DNA from: Mytilus trossulus
Lineage: Eukaryota; Mollusca; Bivalvia; Mytilida; Mytilidae
Length of the DNA: 64,000 nucleotides
NCBI RefSeq assembly: GCF_036588685.1
Contig: NC_086384.1
Location: 11,360,195 to 11,424,194, forward strand
Direction: 5' to 3'
Shown: one piece after another, positions 1 to 12,037 of the stretch
How the letters are laid out: the number at the start of each line of letters is the position of its first letter
How positions within the stretch are numbered: position 1 is the stretch's first letter
Position numbers and translations under genes: made by a program
Notes under the pieces: generated by a model
What the model was told of the DNA's origin: nothing
The model's database searches: none
Seen by the model: only the letters and a program-made list of their open reading frames with translations

Positions 1-257
1 ACACGGATGCGGCCACTTTCATTTTTGACAAAAAACATCTGAAAAGTGACATTTTTCGGCATATTTTGTAGATTTTTCATATTTGAGCTTGAATCGGATT
101 GTTTTTCATGACAAAACCAGTTAAAATCTTTAACATTAACTAATATAATCAAATAAAATAGACACTTAAGTGTTTAAAAAGTGGTCAAAATCGTCCGTCA
201 GATGAACCTGAAATTTGAGGCCAAAATCGGTCCTTACCGGACCTACTCCTTTCGCTT
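1..257. mobile_element. 3' half of an inverted-repeat element
   Basis: This is nearly the same sequence as 53053-53304, from 'acacggatgcggcc' to the terminal motif 'ccggacctactcctt'. The window therefore starts inside a copy of the non-autonomous element seen in full at 52723-53304. No coding capacity is visible. The left half lies outside the window. Confidence 0.75.
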
Positions 258-540
258 TCTTGTGTTTACGCTACTATTTTTATACAGATTGTATGTAAAA
301 TCTATATCGGATCGTAAAACTTGTTATTCCTATAAGAAATTTAAGATTTAATTCGTATGATCTTAATAAATTATATGATAAAATAAATAAATTAAACTGC
401 TGCACCACAAGAAATAAAGTAAAAAAAAAAAGGTAAAATCGGTTGTAAAAAAAGTTAAAGAAGAAAAATATGAATTAGTCCAAAAAAGTAATACAATCGT
501 TTCATAAAAAATGTATGATTAAATCATATTTCTATTATAA

Positions 541-558
541 ATTTTTTTTTTTTTTTTT
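541..558. repeat. poly-T tract
   Basis: A run of about 18 T in the AT-rich upstream flank of the HES gene. The rest of 258-1040 is AT-rich non-coding sequence in which I see no gene. Confidence 0.6.
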
Positions 559-1060
559 AAGAAAATAGTTTATACTAAGACGATAATGGTCTTGCGTCCG
601 TCTTGTGTATGAGCAATTAAACCTAACAAATTGGTAACTTAAGTGTATCTTTAAAAAGTTAAGTTTTTATGATATTGTAATGTCTTTTGTTTCCCCCGAA
701 TAATTTGGTTTTCAACTTTATTTGTTTCGTAAATATTTACAGATTTAATGAGAAATATTACGTTCCTAAATATATTTACAGAACTTTCATATACTTAACG
801 AGAGATAAAGGTTTACTGGTAAGCTGAAAATTGACGATTCTTTTCTTTTTTTTTGCCGCCATTAAAACGTGTACATCCTAATCCGTATTTGATTGGTCGG
901 CACTTGAAAGGACCGTTAACTATTTCCCGACAAAGTTGTTAGTTTTATCACGTAATAAGCAATCAGATGTAAACTGATAATCTGATAAAAAGATTAAAGA
1001 TCACTTAAGTAAATATTTTCAATCTCCAATTGATTTCTGATAAAGGGGCGTGTCTTTTGA

Positions 1061-1078
1061 CGCGTGCCGTCACACGCG
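1061..1078. promoter_or_regulatory. Paired inverted HES-type C sites
   Basis: CGCGTG at 1061-1066 and CACGCG at 1073-1078 face each other, and the symmetry extends to seven bases per arm (ACGCGTG / CACGCGT). CACGCG is the class C site bound by Hairy/HES proteins (known for the family). The pair lies about 15-30 bp upstream of the TATA box of a HES gene, so negative autoregulation is a natural inference. Functional use is not shown by sequence. Confidence 0.55.
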
Positions 1079-1090
1079 TTTTTACTATTA

Positions 1091-1100
1091 TATATAAAAG
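1091..1100 (+). promoter_or_regulatory. TATA box of the HES gene
   Basis: TATATAAAAG lies 45-55 bp upstream of the chosen start codon. It leaves a short 5' UTR, which is typical of immediate-response HES genes. Confidence 0.6.
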
Positions 1101-1144
1101 CACAGAGAAAAGTTTATAAACAAATTTTACAAAGATCAAGTAAT

Positions 1145-4022
1145 ATGGTGAACAACATTATTGAAGTAGATTCCACATCTGGAAAACGAAAGGTAGGGTT
1201 TATATCCATAGTTTTATTTCTTTATTTTAATAACATTTGCATTTTAATATAATTATTTTAATTTGAACACATTTTTATACCATACGACGTATAGAATTCA
1301 AATCAATTCAATATTTTGTTTCAATTATACAGTTTATTTATGTTTGGCACAAATAACAACAAATAAGACACTCGCATATAAAGCAGCAGTCAAAAGTTAT
1401 TGCAGTCTCAGGTTGAATGTTTAATTTCGTAAATATTTATAAAAAAAAGATAAAAAAAAGTTAGTTTGCCGACATCAGTTCCAGTGTTTGTTTAACTGTT
1501 TAAAAATGAAGAAAACTATTGTTTTGATTTGACCGTGAGCTGTGGGTTAAGACATAACTGTTAGTTGATCTATTAAAATTGAAGGAGTCATTATATATTA
1601 TACAGTTTTCATTATTAGTTTACTTAAATTGGTTATCTCAAGTTTCTTTGTATTTTATTTACAACATAAGAAAAAAAGGTTTTCCATCTTCTAATATTGC
1701 GTAAAACTTGCAGAGTTTATATGATCTCAGCCTATTGATTTTGTTTCTGCTTTTCCTAAGAAAACCGCCGGTGTCCTCCATTGAATGATTCTTTTTTTTA
1801 CATGCAAATAATGTTTTTAAAATGAGAAACATTTGCCATGGTCGAGATTAGATGGGTTTTAGGATGAAGCAATTGATTTCAGTATCATTCAAAAGGTAAC
1901 TGTTGTGAATTTAAAACTTGAAATAACCACATTTTTAAAAATAAATTGTTATTGTATTATAGATAAATGTTGTCTGAGACTACCATAACAGCAGTCTCAA
2001 TTATTGTGGATAAAAAATGACAACCTTGAAAAATAAATTTGAATTGTTTTATTTAGATAAATAAGCCGCTGATAGAAAAGAAAAGAAGAGCAAGAATTAA
2101 CAATTGTTTGTCCCAGTTAAAAACGTTGGTGCTCGAGGCAACAGGAAGAAACAACGAGGTAAGAAAGGATTCAATTACGTAACTTTGAAAAAAACCTTTT
2201 TTATTATACACTTGAAATGCAAATATCAGTTTCCTACAATGACCAGCGGACATTCACAGTTATACTTAAAAGGGAATATGTTCTAAATCTCGTAACAACA
2301 AATAAATGAGAGAAAAAAACCAACATTTCAAATAGTAACATTTTCAATGCACGTTTGATATCTAATGCATGGCTTAAATTTTGTATTTATTATATTTCAT
2401 AGTAGTTCAAAACAATTTAGATTGCATAGGATGCTACGAAAGTAATCTACCTTGAGTTATTTCCCCTAGAATCTAAAAATTATTGCTTTGTATCTTTAAC
2501 TAGGACAAATAGGAGAGGGTGATATCTTAATAATTTTTAATTATTATCAGAACACCACATATTAAATTAAGGTGTTGTACGTCGACACGTGAACATTTCA
2601 AAATAAGCACTGCACCTACCAGTTCTCATGTCGCTACGCCAGCTAACCTATACTTTAAAGCCAAACATATAACGCATAGCGATAATAACCCGTATGTGCT
2701 AGTTTGTGTTTCAAATGAATTGGAGTAAAAGGCGATACGAGACAACAGACCAGCTACATTACTAACAAAATATATATATAGGTCATTAATCACAGAATCC
2801 ATTTTTAGGCAAAAACATAACAAACAAATAACTAATGTGGAGATAACGGCCACAGTTCACTTAGAATGACGAGGTCTGACATGATTACAGAATGCCGACA
2901 TGCTAGTTTTAACTGACAAATATGTGCACCATTGGTAGCAATGGATGCTCAAGTTCCTCCAGGTTAAATTCTAAAGAGAACGAGGGTTATGATCCCCAAA
3001 TACGTCGGGTCTTATTCGCATCACCCCCTGGTTTCAGGGGAGTAAAGATTAACATTTTTTATATTATAAAACACTGAATACATAGGCCATACTATGTATC
3101 ATTAACAGTCAAGCTCGAACTGGTACCAATTCAGAACCGGCCACTCAGGGTAGACAAGATTGGCTAGTGCAATGTAATGCTGACGAGTCATGTGACGTTG
3201 ATTGGCGGGAAACAAGAACCGGATCCGAATGAGGCAATAATCATTTCTCTTTAATTGAATTGGTTTATCTTATAAAAGCGATAAACCGTATTATCATACT
3301 AAGCATTGATTATATATCATACTTTATTAACGACTGCATGTATAAAATTATTTGCAAGTATTTTATAATGATCTATAATTAATTTGTGCGTCTATTTTCA
3401 GAGTGCATTTAACTCCAAGCTGGAAAAGGCAGACATTTTGGAAATGACGGTCCAGTATTTGGAGAACATTCATAAGAGTTCAACATCCAACCGATCGAAC
3501 ATTACATCTACAATAACGACACCTTATCAAATGGGATACACTGTGTGTACGGGACAAGCAGCTCGCTTCCTAGAAATAAACTCACGTGTCCAGGCAGATA
3601 AACAAATTGATATGAATGTGAATAATAAAACAGATGCTTGTCGGACAGTAGAGACCAGAAACCCGGATGTGCCATCCAGTCATAATCAGAACAATTTTTG
3701 TCAAGCAAAGGAACCATCGAGTTACAATGAATGTAATATAAACAACAGACTTGTAAGTCACTTGAGTAACAATATCCAGTATCACGTGAACAAAAACAGA
3801 GATTCATTCACATCTTCAGTGGGATACAAATGTTCTTCGAGCAACTCGTTGTTATGTGTAAAAACAGAGGAACCATCAACAGAAAGACGACTGACGCATA
3901 ACAATGAAACACAAAACTTAATAGTGACCGTTAGAGGTCGTGACAGTCCAACGACAAACAGGCACAATTCACCAAATTCTTTGAGTATTCCAATAAATGA
4001 TAATGTTTGGCGACCTTGGTAG
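1145..4022 (+). CDS. HES-family bHLH-Orange transcriptional repressor, 3 exons
   Basis: Coding exons are 1145-1192, 2057-2158 and 3402-4022, joined by GT-AG introns in phase 0, for about 256 residues. Residues 1-16 are the N-terminal lead-in. The basic region follows, with the HES-type proline (NKPLIEKKRRARIN), then helix 1 (CLSQLKTLVLEA), a loop and helix 2 (KLEKADILEMTVQYLENI). An Orange-like segment starts at YQMGYTVCTGQAARFLEI. A long Ser/Asn/Thr-rich linker ends in the C-terminal WRPW tetrapeptide, the Groucho/TLE corepressor docking site. Splitting the bHLH between exons is the classic HES layout. The start was chosen because this ATG follows the TATA box and its exon ends in KRK before a GT donor. 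The product is expected in the nucleus as a Notch-responsive DNA-binding repressor (family knowledge). I cannot assign a particular HES orthologue. The linker is poorly conserved in type but uninterrupted, and the gene appears intact. Confidence 0.93.
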
Positions 4023-4084
4023 CACGTGCTGACATTGAAAAACAAAACTACTATTATAAAGTGCAATATTTCATCATCTGTGAT

Positions 4085-4090
4085 AATAAA
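4085..4090 (+). terminator. Poly(A) signal of the HES gene
   Basis: AATAAA lies 63 bp after the WRPW stop codon. It is the first canonical signal downstream on this strand. Confidence 0.6.
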
Positions 4091-4109
4091 ATTAAATTCT
4101 AATATACTT

Positions 4110-5335
4110 CTCATTTGCTTTATTTTTCAAATATTTTAGAGTTGGTCCATATGCAGATGTTCTTATTCATTAATAATACGGGATTTTTTTTTTATCCGAT
4201 TGTCATTTTTTAAACATTGGAATTTGCTGTTAAGTTTTATGGGGCTGGTTGAAAACTAATAATACCCACAATACATCTTGGAAAGACTTACATTTTTTAT
4301 AGGATATATTTTAAATTATTTCTTTTGGCAATCTTTTATTTGTAACCATGGCAACATTTCAAATTTGTTTTGATAACAAATGTATCATTTCCAGCATATT
4401 ACCTGTATATGTATTTAAAAATACATTTATATTTTTTTTGTAAATTTTATTAGCTTAAATGACTAGTTCATTTTGTATGAAGCGCGGAGATTCATACATA
4501 CAATTTGGACAACAAACATTTTTTTTCTTCTCAGGGTCACAAACAAATCATATTTTCTCCAAAAACTGGAAACAAACTTTTTTTCCTAAAAAAATCCATA
4601 GCCCCCCTCCCCCCAGAAAATCAAATGGTTGCAAAACAGAGACATTAAGCTATGTAATAACATATAATTAGAATTACGAGCCAATTCAATCATTTCGTTT
4701 TCTGTGCATTATTCTATTACATTTTAAGGCCGATCGATACTGACACTATATTTCATACACATTCATGATTCAGTTCGAAAACAAGTAAAACATATTATAT
4801 CATTTGGATCGATCCTCCTCACAAACCATGTTTATTCCCAGGCTTCTTTAAATCTCCAGGATAAGGTGATAAGTAAGTCAACAATTTAAACAAATGATTA
4901 ACGATTTCTTTTCAATTCACTGACCAAAGAAAATCAGATTACATAGTCGTTTGATGTTTACCGTTGACCAGTGGCTATTTGATAATTTATACATTTGAAT
5001 AAGGGTTTACCTTCACACGTACATGTACAATCTTAGGTGTTAATAAGATAAAATAACGCGACTATGTAGACAGTGATAATATCTTTTTATATCATGTATA
5101 TAGTAACGTGCAATAATTTATGAGAAATACTTCTTTGATCAAAACAATCGTTGAACAACAATGGCCACAAACTAACGGACAACACACATGCTTATTAAGT
5201 TAAACGTACATTTTCAAGCATACTGTAAGACTTAAAAAAGTTTAAAACACTAATACTCTATATAATAATTGAGATGTACGATGGGAAAATTGAAAATCAG
5301 CAGATTTTTTAAGTTCTAATTAAAATAAAATTGAG
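4110..5335. other. Intergenic, nothing recognised
   Basis: AT-rich sequence with scattered stops in all frames. A short C/A-rich stretch near 4600 makes a spurious open frame. I see no gene, RNA gene or structured repeat. Confidence 0.5.
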
Positions 5336-5690
5336 ACTGGGTTAATATGTCACAGAGACAACAACTCGACGAAAAAGCAGAAAACAACCGAAGGCCACAA
5401 AAAAGTCTTCAACGCAGCGAGAAAATCCCACACTCGGAAGTGGTCCTCAGCTGGCCTTTAAACAAAATAATACACAAGTTCAATGAAAATGAGCGTTACA
5501 CTGTTAACTCCAAAGCATATAAATGAACTAAAATTTAAAAAAAACACTGCAAAACAAACAAAGACCAGAGACTCCTGACTTGGACCAGACGCAAAAATGC
5601 TGCGGGATTTATCCTATTTGTGAGGTATAAACCCTCCCCCTATACCTCTAGCTAATATAGAATAAAGAAACACATACTAAATTTGTACGT
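5336..5690. repeat. Mussel interspersed repeat
   Basis: Contains 'caacaactcgac', 'cttcaacgcagcgagaaa', 'cagctggcctttaaac', 'gagactcctgacttgg' and 'accctccccctatacctct', in an order I recognise as a dispersed mussel repeat. A shorter relative lies at 41540-41640. No coding sequence is visible. Confidence 0.55.
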
Positions 5691-5892
5691 TTTTTTAGTT
5701 CTTGGTTTTTATTTACATGTTTTTGGTCGCGAGCCTACCAGATGAAGACTTACTATACCAACAACAAGCATTGTGCGCATGGTAATCATAGCATGGTTCT
5801 TATTAAATGTATTATTATTTTTTTTATAGTCAATGATATTTGGTACATGTATGCATATTATAGATATAGGAAGATGTGGTGTGAGTGCCAAT

Positions 5893-6060
5893 GAGATTGA
5901 TATGTATATAAGTATTGAAGTCTCTCAGTTTGCGATTAGTTTAGTTTACTTTATTTTAGTATGCAATTTTTTTTGTGAGATTGATATGTATATAAATATT
6001 GAAGTGTTACAGTTTTCGATTAGTTTAGTTTACTTTTTTTTAGTATGCAAATTTTTTTGT
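5893..6060. repeat. 84-bp tandem duplication
   Basis: Two consecutive units (5893-5976 and 5977-6060) both begin 'gagattgatatgtatata' and both contain 'gattagtttagtttact'. They differ at a handful of positions. The duplication creates an 80-residue open frame that I do not regard as a gene. Confidence 0.7.
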
Positions 6061-6468
6061 ATGCTGATATATTAGCAATTGCGACACACCTCATTTCAGG
6101 GAGAGTATTTGGTTTCGATCCCTCAGTCATAGTCTATTCACTCTTCAGCTCTTGCTTTGGACATTTAAAAAAGTACAATTTATAGGACACATAGGCTTAA
6201 AAAAAGTTATTGAAACATGCCATTTTAAGTGTTAAAATAAAATTTATGAGACTTAACATCAACACGCTTTACATCTTATGATATAAAGAGGGAAGATACC
6301 AAGGTGACATTCAGAGAGAAACTGACAACGCCATGGTAAAAACGAAATGCATGAAAAAGATGGAAGTTCAATTTCGATAAACAGTACACAGAAAACTAAC
6401 CTGTTCAATACAAACCGTTTACTAGGCATTAGACTTTCAAATTATGGCATTTTAACGTGAAGTATATT

Positions 6469-6687
6469 TTAATATTTAAAATACACATCCACATCCAGTT
6501 GGAAAGGGGACGCCAGTAAAATCCATTGCCTCGTTTGTAGAGAGTTCTTCAATTTCTGCACATAGGAAAATAAACAACTTAAATCCAAACAACCAGATTG
6601 TAAATGCCCGGTGATAAATAAGTCTGATGTTTCAGTGTCACCAACATATTGCATGTCACAAGTTTTACAAGTGAGTATATATAACAC
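6469..6687 (-). pseudogene. GIY-YIG endonuclease remnant of a Penelope-like element
   Basis: On the minus strand the frame opens with LYILTCKTCDMQYVGDTET, close to the N-terminal core of GIY-YIG nucleases in Penelope-like retroelements (pattern Y-x-I-T-C-x3-C-x-x-Q-Y-V-G-x-T). The catalytic Arg/Glu region that should follow is not recognisable, so this is a decayed fragment. It fits the RT and 3' tail fragments elsewhere in the window (59415-60430, 47190-47735). The family assignment rests on motif memory. Confidence 0.5.
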
Positions 6688-7559
6688 GTATATTGTATCC
6701 GTTTTACAATTAGATGTTACATAGATGTTGTATCGCTGCTTCGTTACTGTGCTGGTGTGAAAGAGTTTTCAGTGTTGGCGACTTAACAGCACTTACAATA
6801 ACTTCTTCTGCGTCGTTTGTAAATACCCGATTTTAGAGTTCTCATGGTGTTTTTTACTTTATATTTAACAATAAAATTGAGAACGGAAATGGTGAATGTG
6901 TCAAAGAGACAACAACCCGACCATGTAATAAATATGTCTCTGATTTTCCGGTCTGCGATTAGCAATAACAGGACGTGATGGAAATACAATCTGTTGAGGA
7001 AGAGTCATTTTTAATAAGATGCCAATCTTGAAGACAATATAGATGAAATATTTGTCAGATAAAAATCAGTTGAAAAAGGCTTAACTCATCAGCTCGATAC
7101 AGATAGAAATACTTATAACAAAAACACAGAGAGGACGTACCGGGTACTTGTACATCCAACAAAAAGACACTAAGTACGGATCTGATAGTACTCACAGTGT
7201 CTAACAGCTATAATTGAAAGCCAATAGCAATTTATAAAAAAATCATGCATCTAAAATTAGATTATCTATCAATACACAAAAAGATTATGCAAGTGAATCT
7301 GTCATGTGTTTTATTTATTAACAATTGCAAGCTTATTTGACTTTATTTGTGACACTATCCTTGATGATTTGATATATCAATATTTAACCCATTGCAAGTA
7401 TGTATCAACATTGTAATAAAACATAAGTAATACTAGTATTTCAGACTATTGATCAAATAATGAACATCTTATTAAAAACGACTAACCCAAATATTAAAAC
7501 AAAACCAAAACATAGATTGCACCGCACAGAGAGATCGAACATTAATGGATACCTTTTTA

Positions 7560-7910
7560 AGTATCAATCAGACGGGACTATTTGGTCTCTTGTGAAGAGT
7601 TGTCTAATTTGCAATTATACCACATCTTCTTATTTTTATAATTGCAAAATTAACGATACCAATTTCACTGCACCAGATGCGCATTTCCACAAATGATGTT
7701 TTTTTAGTAATGCTGGAGGCAACAATATTTGAAAATCCAAAAGTTTTAAAACTTATTAAAAATTGAACAGCTGATAAAACCATAAAGTACAAAAAGTAAA
7801 GCCAAAGCTGACAAGGAATATGACCTTTGAATGAGGAAGATATATTCATTAATCTATAATTATTTCCAAACTTATATGCTGTCACAATTCCATAATCAAG
7901 TTGTTGCATC
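7560..7910. repeat. Composite of two dispersed mussel repeats
   Basis: The first part resembles the common 'gtctcattggcaatcataccacatct' repeat. The second holds 'gcaccagatgcgcatttc' and 'caatatttgaaaatccaaa', also seen at 46870-46960. Both orientations are open for about 100 codons but show no protein features. Confidence 0.5.
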
Positions 7911-8031
7911 AACCATATATATATAGTGAATCTGATTGGTGGATATTTTATTTAAAAAAAATACTCATTCCAACGGTACTTGTTCAAACGCGTGACGACT
8001 TTTTACCTAGGTTTTGGATTTTCAAATGTCA

Positions 8032-8054
8032 CCCCCCCCCCCCCCCCCCCCCCC
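8032..8054. repeat. Poly-C homopolymer
   Basis: An uninterrupted run of 23 C (G on the other strand) in AT-rich sequence. It may form G-quadruplex or i-motif structures and is prone to length errors. Confidence 0.9.
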
Positions 8055-8454
8055 AGGATGAATGAACAACATTGATTGTCAAAATGCGCAGTACTAAATT
8101 TGGTATTCTAAACTTCCCATTGGCAGCTCCCTTTTTTTCAGGGGTGCAAACTCTGACCAATCGTATGGCATTTACACATCTTCAATGATAACTTACGCGC
8201 GCACATGGTTCGCTTTATTGATGATGATGTCCTTTCATGAAATAATTCGTAGTTTGGTACCTATGTTAAGCACATCTCAGTATCACATCACATGCAGGTT
8301 CTTGTTTAGTAATAATAAAGTTATCTCCCTTAGAAGTTTTACAGAATCCTGATATGGAATATCTGTGACACATATGGGCTGGCCACTTTCGAGTTCATCC
8401 GTCACCGGAAAAAACTCGTCAATTGAAGATTTATACTGAGTAAATTTTTTTCTT

Positions 8455-8700
8455 TAAATGTCCTGTACCAAGTCAGGAAAATGGCAGTTATTATCTTATA
8501 GTTCGTTTCTCTGTGTGTTGCATTGTCGTTTTGGTTTTTTGTTCCACTTCAGTGTTTCTGTTGTTTCATTGTAATCCTGTTATTGTTGGTGTGTTTACCT
8601 CAGTTTTAATTTGTAACTCGGATTTGTTTTATCTCAATCGATGTTTGACTTTCGAACAGCGGTATACTTCTGTTGCCTTTATTTAATACTGGTATAAATT
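8455..8700. repeat. Mussel repeat, 'tgtaccaagtcagga' family, long type
   Basis: Starts with 'cctgtaccaagtcaggaaa' and runs through 'gttcgtttctctgtgtg', 'ttgttccacttcagtgttt' and 'cagcggtatacttctgttgc'. The same order is seen at 15260-15490 and 30700-30990, and on the other strand at 32110-32300. Confidence 0.65.
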
Positions 8701-9001
8701 TAAATCTGTAACACTTAAATAATTGCCAAATGATTGATCAGTTAACTCGTCAATTCCATGATTTATAGAATTTAAAACATAAAACAAAACCAGACTAAAT
8801 TACAATGCTTATATTCTTAGTTTTCAATAAAATCATAAAAGTGACATTGTTATATTTACATACACACACACACACTCAGGTATAAAAATATATTCTACTT
8901 TGCCACATGTTCTAATGCATCATTTTTCAAAACGTTAACTTCATATCATTGAATTATCAGTCATATTCAATTAAGTACTCTTTGTTCTGTTAACTACGGA
9001 A

Positions 9002-10249
9002 TCAACGGCCAACATCAAAAAGCATTGCTTTGTTACTATTATCGGCAACTAATAACTGATTAGTATCTTTATTATAGTCAAGAGTATACGGTTCAAAAAG
9101 GTCATCACTGACTATAAATAGTTCCTTATATTGTGTTCCATCCGCAGATATAACTACGACATTAAAAGATGCTACCCCCACTACGTACACATTACCGTCG
9201 TTGTCTACAGATATACCACGTGGCTCCTTTAGAATATTCTCATTCTGGAATGTCCATTGGTCAATACCGTGTAGATCTAAACACGTGACGCAGTCTGTTT
9301 CGTTATTTGCATGGTAAACTTTGTCACAAAATGTAGCAACGTAGCCACCAGATGGTATTTGTTCTGAGACTATATCATTCGTGGAGTTGTTGAACATGTT
9401 GATGACTTGTATTCCATCATCAGCCGCAGAACAAATGAGCTCGTTCTCTTTTATTGCTATGCCATAACAATAAGAACCAACTGGTATTGTTTCCTTCATT
9501 TGTTTGTTTTGTATGTCAATTAGTGAAATGGATGGCGTATCTGATCCTCCTGATGATACAGCTAACGTGTTGTCTTCACTAATGTACGCTATGTCACATG
9601 CACATGTTGCTGTTTTCACATCAAATGAAAAGGATCCGTCAGTGTTGAATACTCTGATAGTTTTACTATAGTAATCTGGAAACGCAAGTCTACCATCTGG
9701 AAACGTGCAACATCCCCATGTGTTATCTCCCGTAGAATCTATAGTTTTTATCAGATTTAATTCAATATGGTCCACCGTTGATAAGGATGGCACCAATAGT
9801 TGTTCTTCTTTGAAGTTTCTTCTTTTTATGACTACATTACTTGGTTTTGTCTCAATCGTTATAGCCCCGAAATTGTTGATATCGATTAGGAGTTTTTGAA
9901 TGGCGGCATGTGCTTTATATGACAAATTACGTTCCTGAAAATTTTCTGTGTCGATCATTGCAAATGATTGGAGGAATTCACCTTTGCTTGATACTTCGTT
10001 TTCAAAATATTTCATGAGGAGATAACTCTTTAGATCTTTTGCATTTTTCTTGATTTCCCCCATGCTTTTCTGGCATTCGCTTATCTCATCTTCTTTTTCC
10101 TTTAATAGTAACAACAACGTGACCATCTTCGTGTTTTCTTCTACTTCCACTGCATTTAACTTTTCTAGTATGTCATTTTGTATTTCATCTAAATGGTTGT
10201 TAATTGTAATTCGGGTTTCTTTAATTTCTTTAACAATCTGACTCTTCAT
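9002..10249 (-). CDS. TRIM-like protein, coiled coil plus NHL-type propeller, B-boxes absent
   Basis: A single open frame of 415 residues. Residues 1-60 and about 70-100 are charged heptad-like helices (coiled coil). From about residue 160 come six or so beta-propeller blades of the NHL kind, with blade signatures such as PDGRLAFPDYYSKTIRVFN, KEPRGISVDNDGNVYVVG and PYTLDYNKDTNQLLVAD. This is the C-terminal two-thirds of the TRIM-like proteins that are greatly expanded in bivalves, where one or two B-boxes and often a RING come first. Here those domains are absent: an in-frame TAA lies four codons upstream of the ATG. Either this is a naturally RING-less, B-box-less member, or an upstream exon joins at the 'ctaag' just before the ATG, or the 5' end is lost. 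The propeller probably binds protein or RNA. Ubiquitin-ligase activity is not supported without a RING. The reading frame is clean, which suggests recent function. Confidence 0.75.
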   Translation of the reverse strand: MKSQIVKEIKETRITINNHLDEIQNDILEKLNAVEVEENTKMVTLLLLLKEKEDEISECQKSMGEIKKNAKDLKSYLLMKYFENEVSSKGEFLQSFAMIDTENFQERNLSYKAHAAIQKLLIDINNFGAITIETKPSNVVIKRRNFKEEQLLVPSLSTVDHIELNLIKTIDSTGDNTWGCCTFPDGRLAFPDYYSKTIRVFNTDGSFSFDVKTATCACDIAYISEDNTLAVSSGGSDTPSISLIDIQNKQMKETIPVGSYCYGIAIKENELICSAADDGIQVINMFNNSTNDIVSEQIPSGGYVATFCDKVYHANNETDCVTCLDLHGIDQWTFQNENILKEPRGISVDNDGNVYVVGVASFNVVVISADGTQYKELFIVSDDLFEPYTLDYNKDTNQLLVADNSNKAMLFDVGR

Positions 10250-10639
10250 CTTAGCTTACCTCTGCAGATTGTTTTGTTGGTCATATTAGTTTGACGTGGC
10301 TCGGTACTTATACATCTCGTCAATGTGTTTGTATTGGCTTTCCATTTTTTGTGGTTTGTTTTGTATATGCGACTTCTTGTATTTCTTTTGTTCTTATAAC
10401 GTGACTCTGTGATCCCGTCATTATGCTATTGTTCTTTTATATGTCATAATGACATATTGCTATTATGAATTACAATATACGTTGAACCACAAACGTCAAA
10501 ATCATTTAATCGCGTAGTTGAATTAACTATTTGTGGATTCTTATAAATTCTATATATATCTTTTGGACTAGTTTAAATCTAGGTCTATTTCTGAAATTAA
10601 TTCTTTTATACTTTTTGATTTTTTAACCCTGTATGCTAA

Positions 10640-10710
10640 CATTGCATCGCCGCGATATAGCCTTTTTGTGCTAATGCGGCGTAAAGCAACTAACAATCAA
10701 TCAATCAATG
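10640..10710. repeat. SINE-like tail with (CAAT)n
   Basis: 'gcggcgtaaagcaactaac' followed by repeats of 'aatc'. A similar ending ('ggacgttaaacaacaaac') closes the repeat at 32945-33190. Confidence 0.45.
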
Positions 10711-10929
10711 CTAACATTGCCTATGTAAATTTTAAAATTGTTTGTATGCACATTGAACCACAAATGTATGTGACGTACAAAATTTTCTGACGTCAGACAC
10801 TCAAATCAATGAATGTGTTTGTAGATAGTAGATGTTTTTGTGTTCTGTTAAATTTTTCCTTTTAAAATTGTTATACGATGATGCCTGATGTATCCAAATT
10901 TTGACTATTTTATTTATTGTGTCTGTTTA

Positions 10930-11180
10930 TTTAATGTATCAATGTAAATATAACGGAATTTGATGAGACTGTCATTAAAGTGAGACGGTTCGCGCTATAG
11001 AACCAGGTTTAATCCACCATTTTCTACATTTGAAAATGCCTGTACCAAGTCAGGAATATGACAGTTCTTGAACATTCGTTTTTGATGCGTTCTGTTATTT
11101 GATATTGCTATGTGATAATGGACTTTCCGAATTGATTTTCCTCTTAATTCAGTATTTTTGTGATTTTACTTTTTAATGAA
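10930..11180. repeat. Mussel repeat, 'tgtaccaagtcagga' family, short type
   Basis: Includes 'tttgatgagactgtcat', 'aaccaggtttaatccacca', 'gcctgtaccaagtcaggaa' and 'gtatttttgtgattttact'. Sister copies lie at 14850-15010, 23340-23590, 47745-47930, 55940-56010 (partial), 57420-57550 and 58870-58960. Confidence 0.7.
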
Positions 11181-11844
11181 CATTAAAAAATAATATATTT
11201 TAAGCAGATACAAAAAAATCATACGCAGAAAAAATCATGTCCATCACCAAACATTATTGATGTTTATTTCTTTTGATACAGCTACATGTACAGGGTTTGC
11301 CTATTCATTTATCTTGGATTCAATGCTACACTCATATGTCACTGAAAATAACGCACCAAATCTTATATTCTTTGGTTGTTCTATATGTTGTGTTTATATT
11401 GTAAAATAACTGTATGTTTTGTTGTGTCAGTAGAATCATTATATATAACAGGTTTAAAGTTGTGTATGTCATAAGCGCGTTTTTTGTACAAAAGACCCAT
11501 CAGTGACGAGTAAAATGTAGCAGTAATCTAATTTCAATAAGAGACTGTTTCACCGCTTTCCTAACAATGATAACACTACGCTCGGTACTACTTTTATTTC
11601 AAAGACGATCGGGAACCTCTGGTTTTGTCGTATCATAATACACTGCTTCAAAATTTGTAGCCGGGAATTTCAGTGTGTGATATAATATTACCAGAGAGAG
11701 TGGTGGCTGACTCTAGTGAGCGAAGCTAAGATTCAAGATCTGTATTTAAATCTGATTGATATAACATTGCATGGTCATGTTTGGGCTATACGATAGTTTT
11801 GCCCTGAACTGCCCAGTGAAGTGAATCTAAATCTACAAATTCTT

Positions 11845-11856
11845 TTTATTTTTATT
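11845..11856 (-). terminator. Two adjacent poly(A) signals, gene A
   Basis: TTTATT twice on the + strand reads as two AATAAA signals on the minus strand, about 180-190 bp beyond the stop of peptide gene A. They are the nearest candidates. Assignment is inference. Confidence 0.35.
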
Positions 11857-12037
11857 TTTACAGAACACAAATAACTAAGTAGCCAAAGTCGCATACTAAG
11901 GGACCACTGTATTTTCAACCACCTTACTGAAAAACTCTTTTTGTTTAAGTTGTTTGAATATCCGCTTAATTGTTATCACATCATACGCCACCTTAAAGTT
12001 TTTCCATTATCCGTGGGTTTTGGTGTTGTAGATAAGC

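Noticed and set aside
3508-4114. Three minus-strand frames of 67-110 codons opposite HES exon 3
   Set aside because: Shadows of the real HES coding exon.
5709-6075. Open frames around 5.7-6.1 kb
   Set aside because: Created by an AT-rich 84-bp tandem duplication. No domain or start context.
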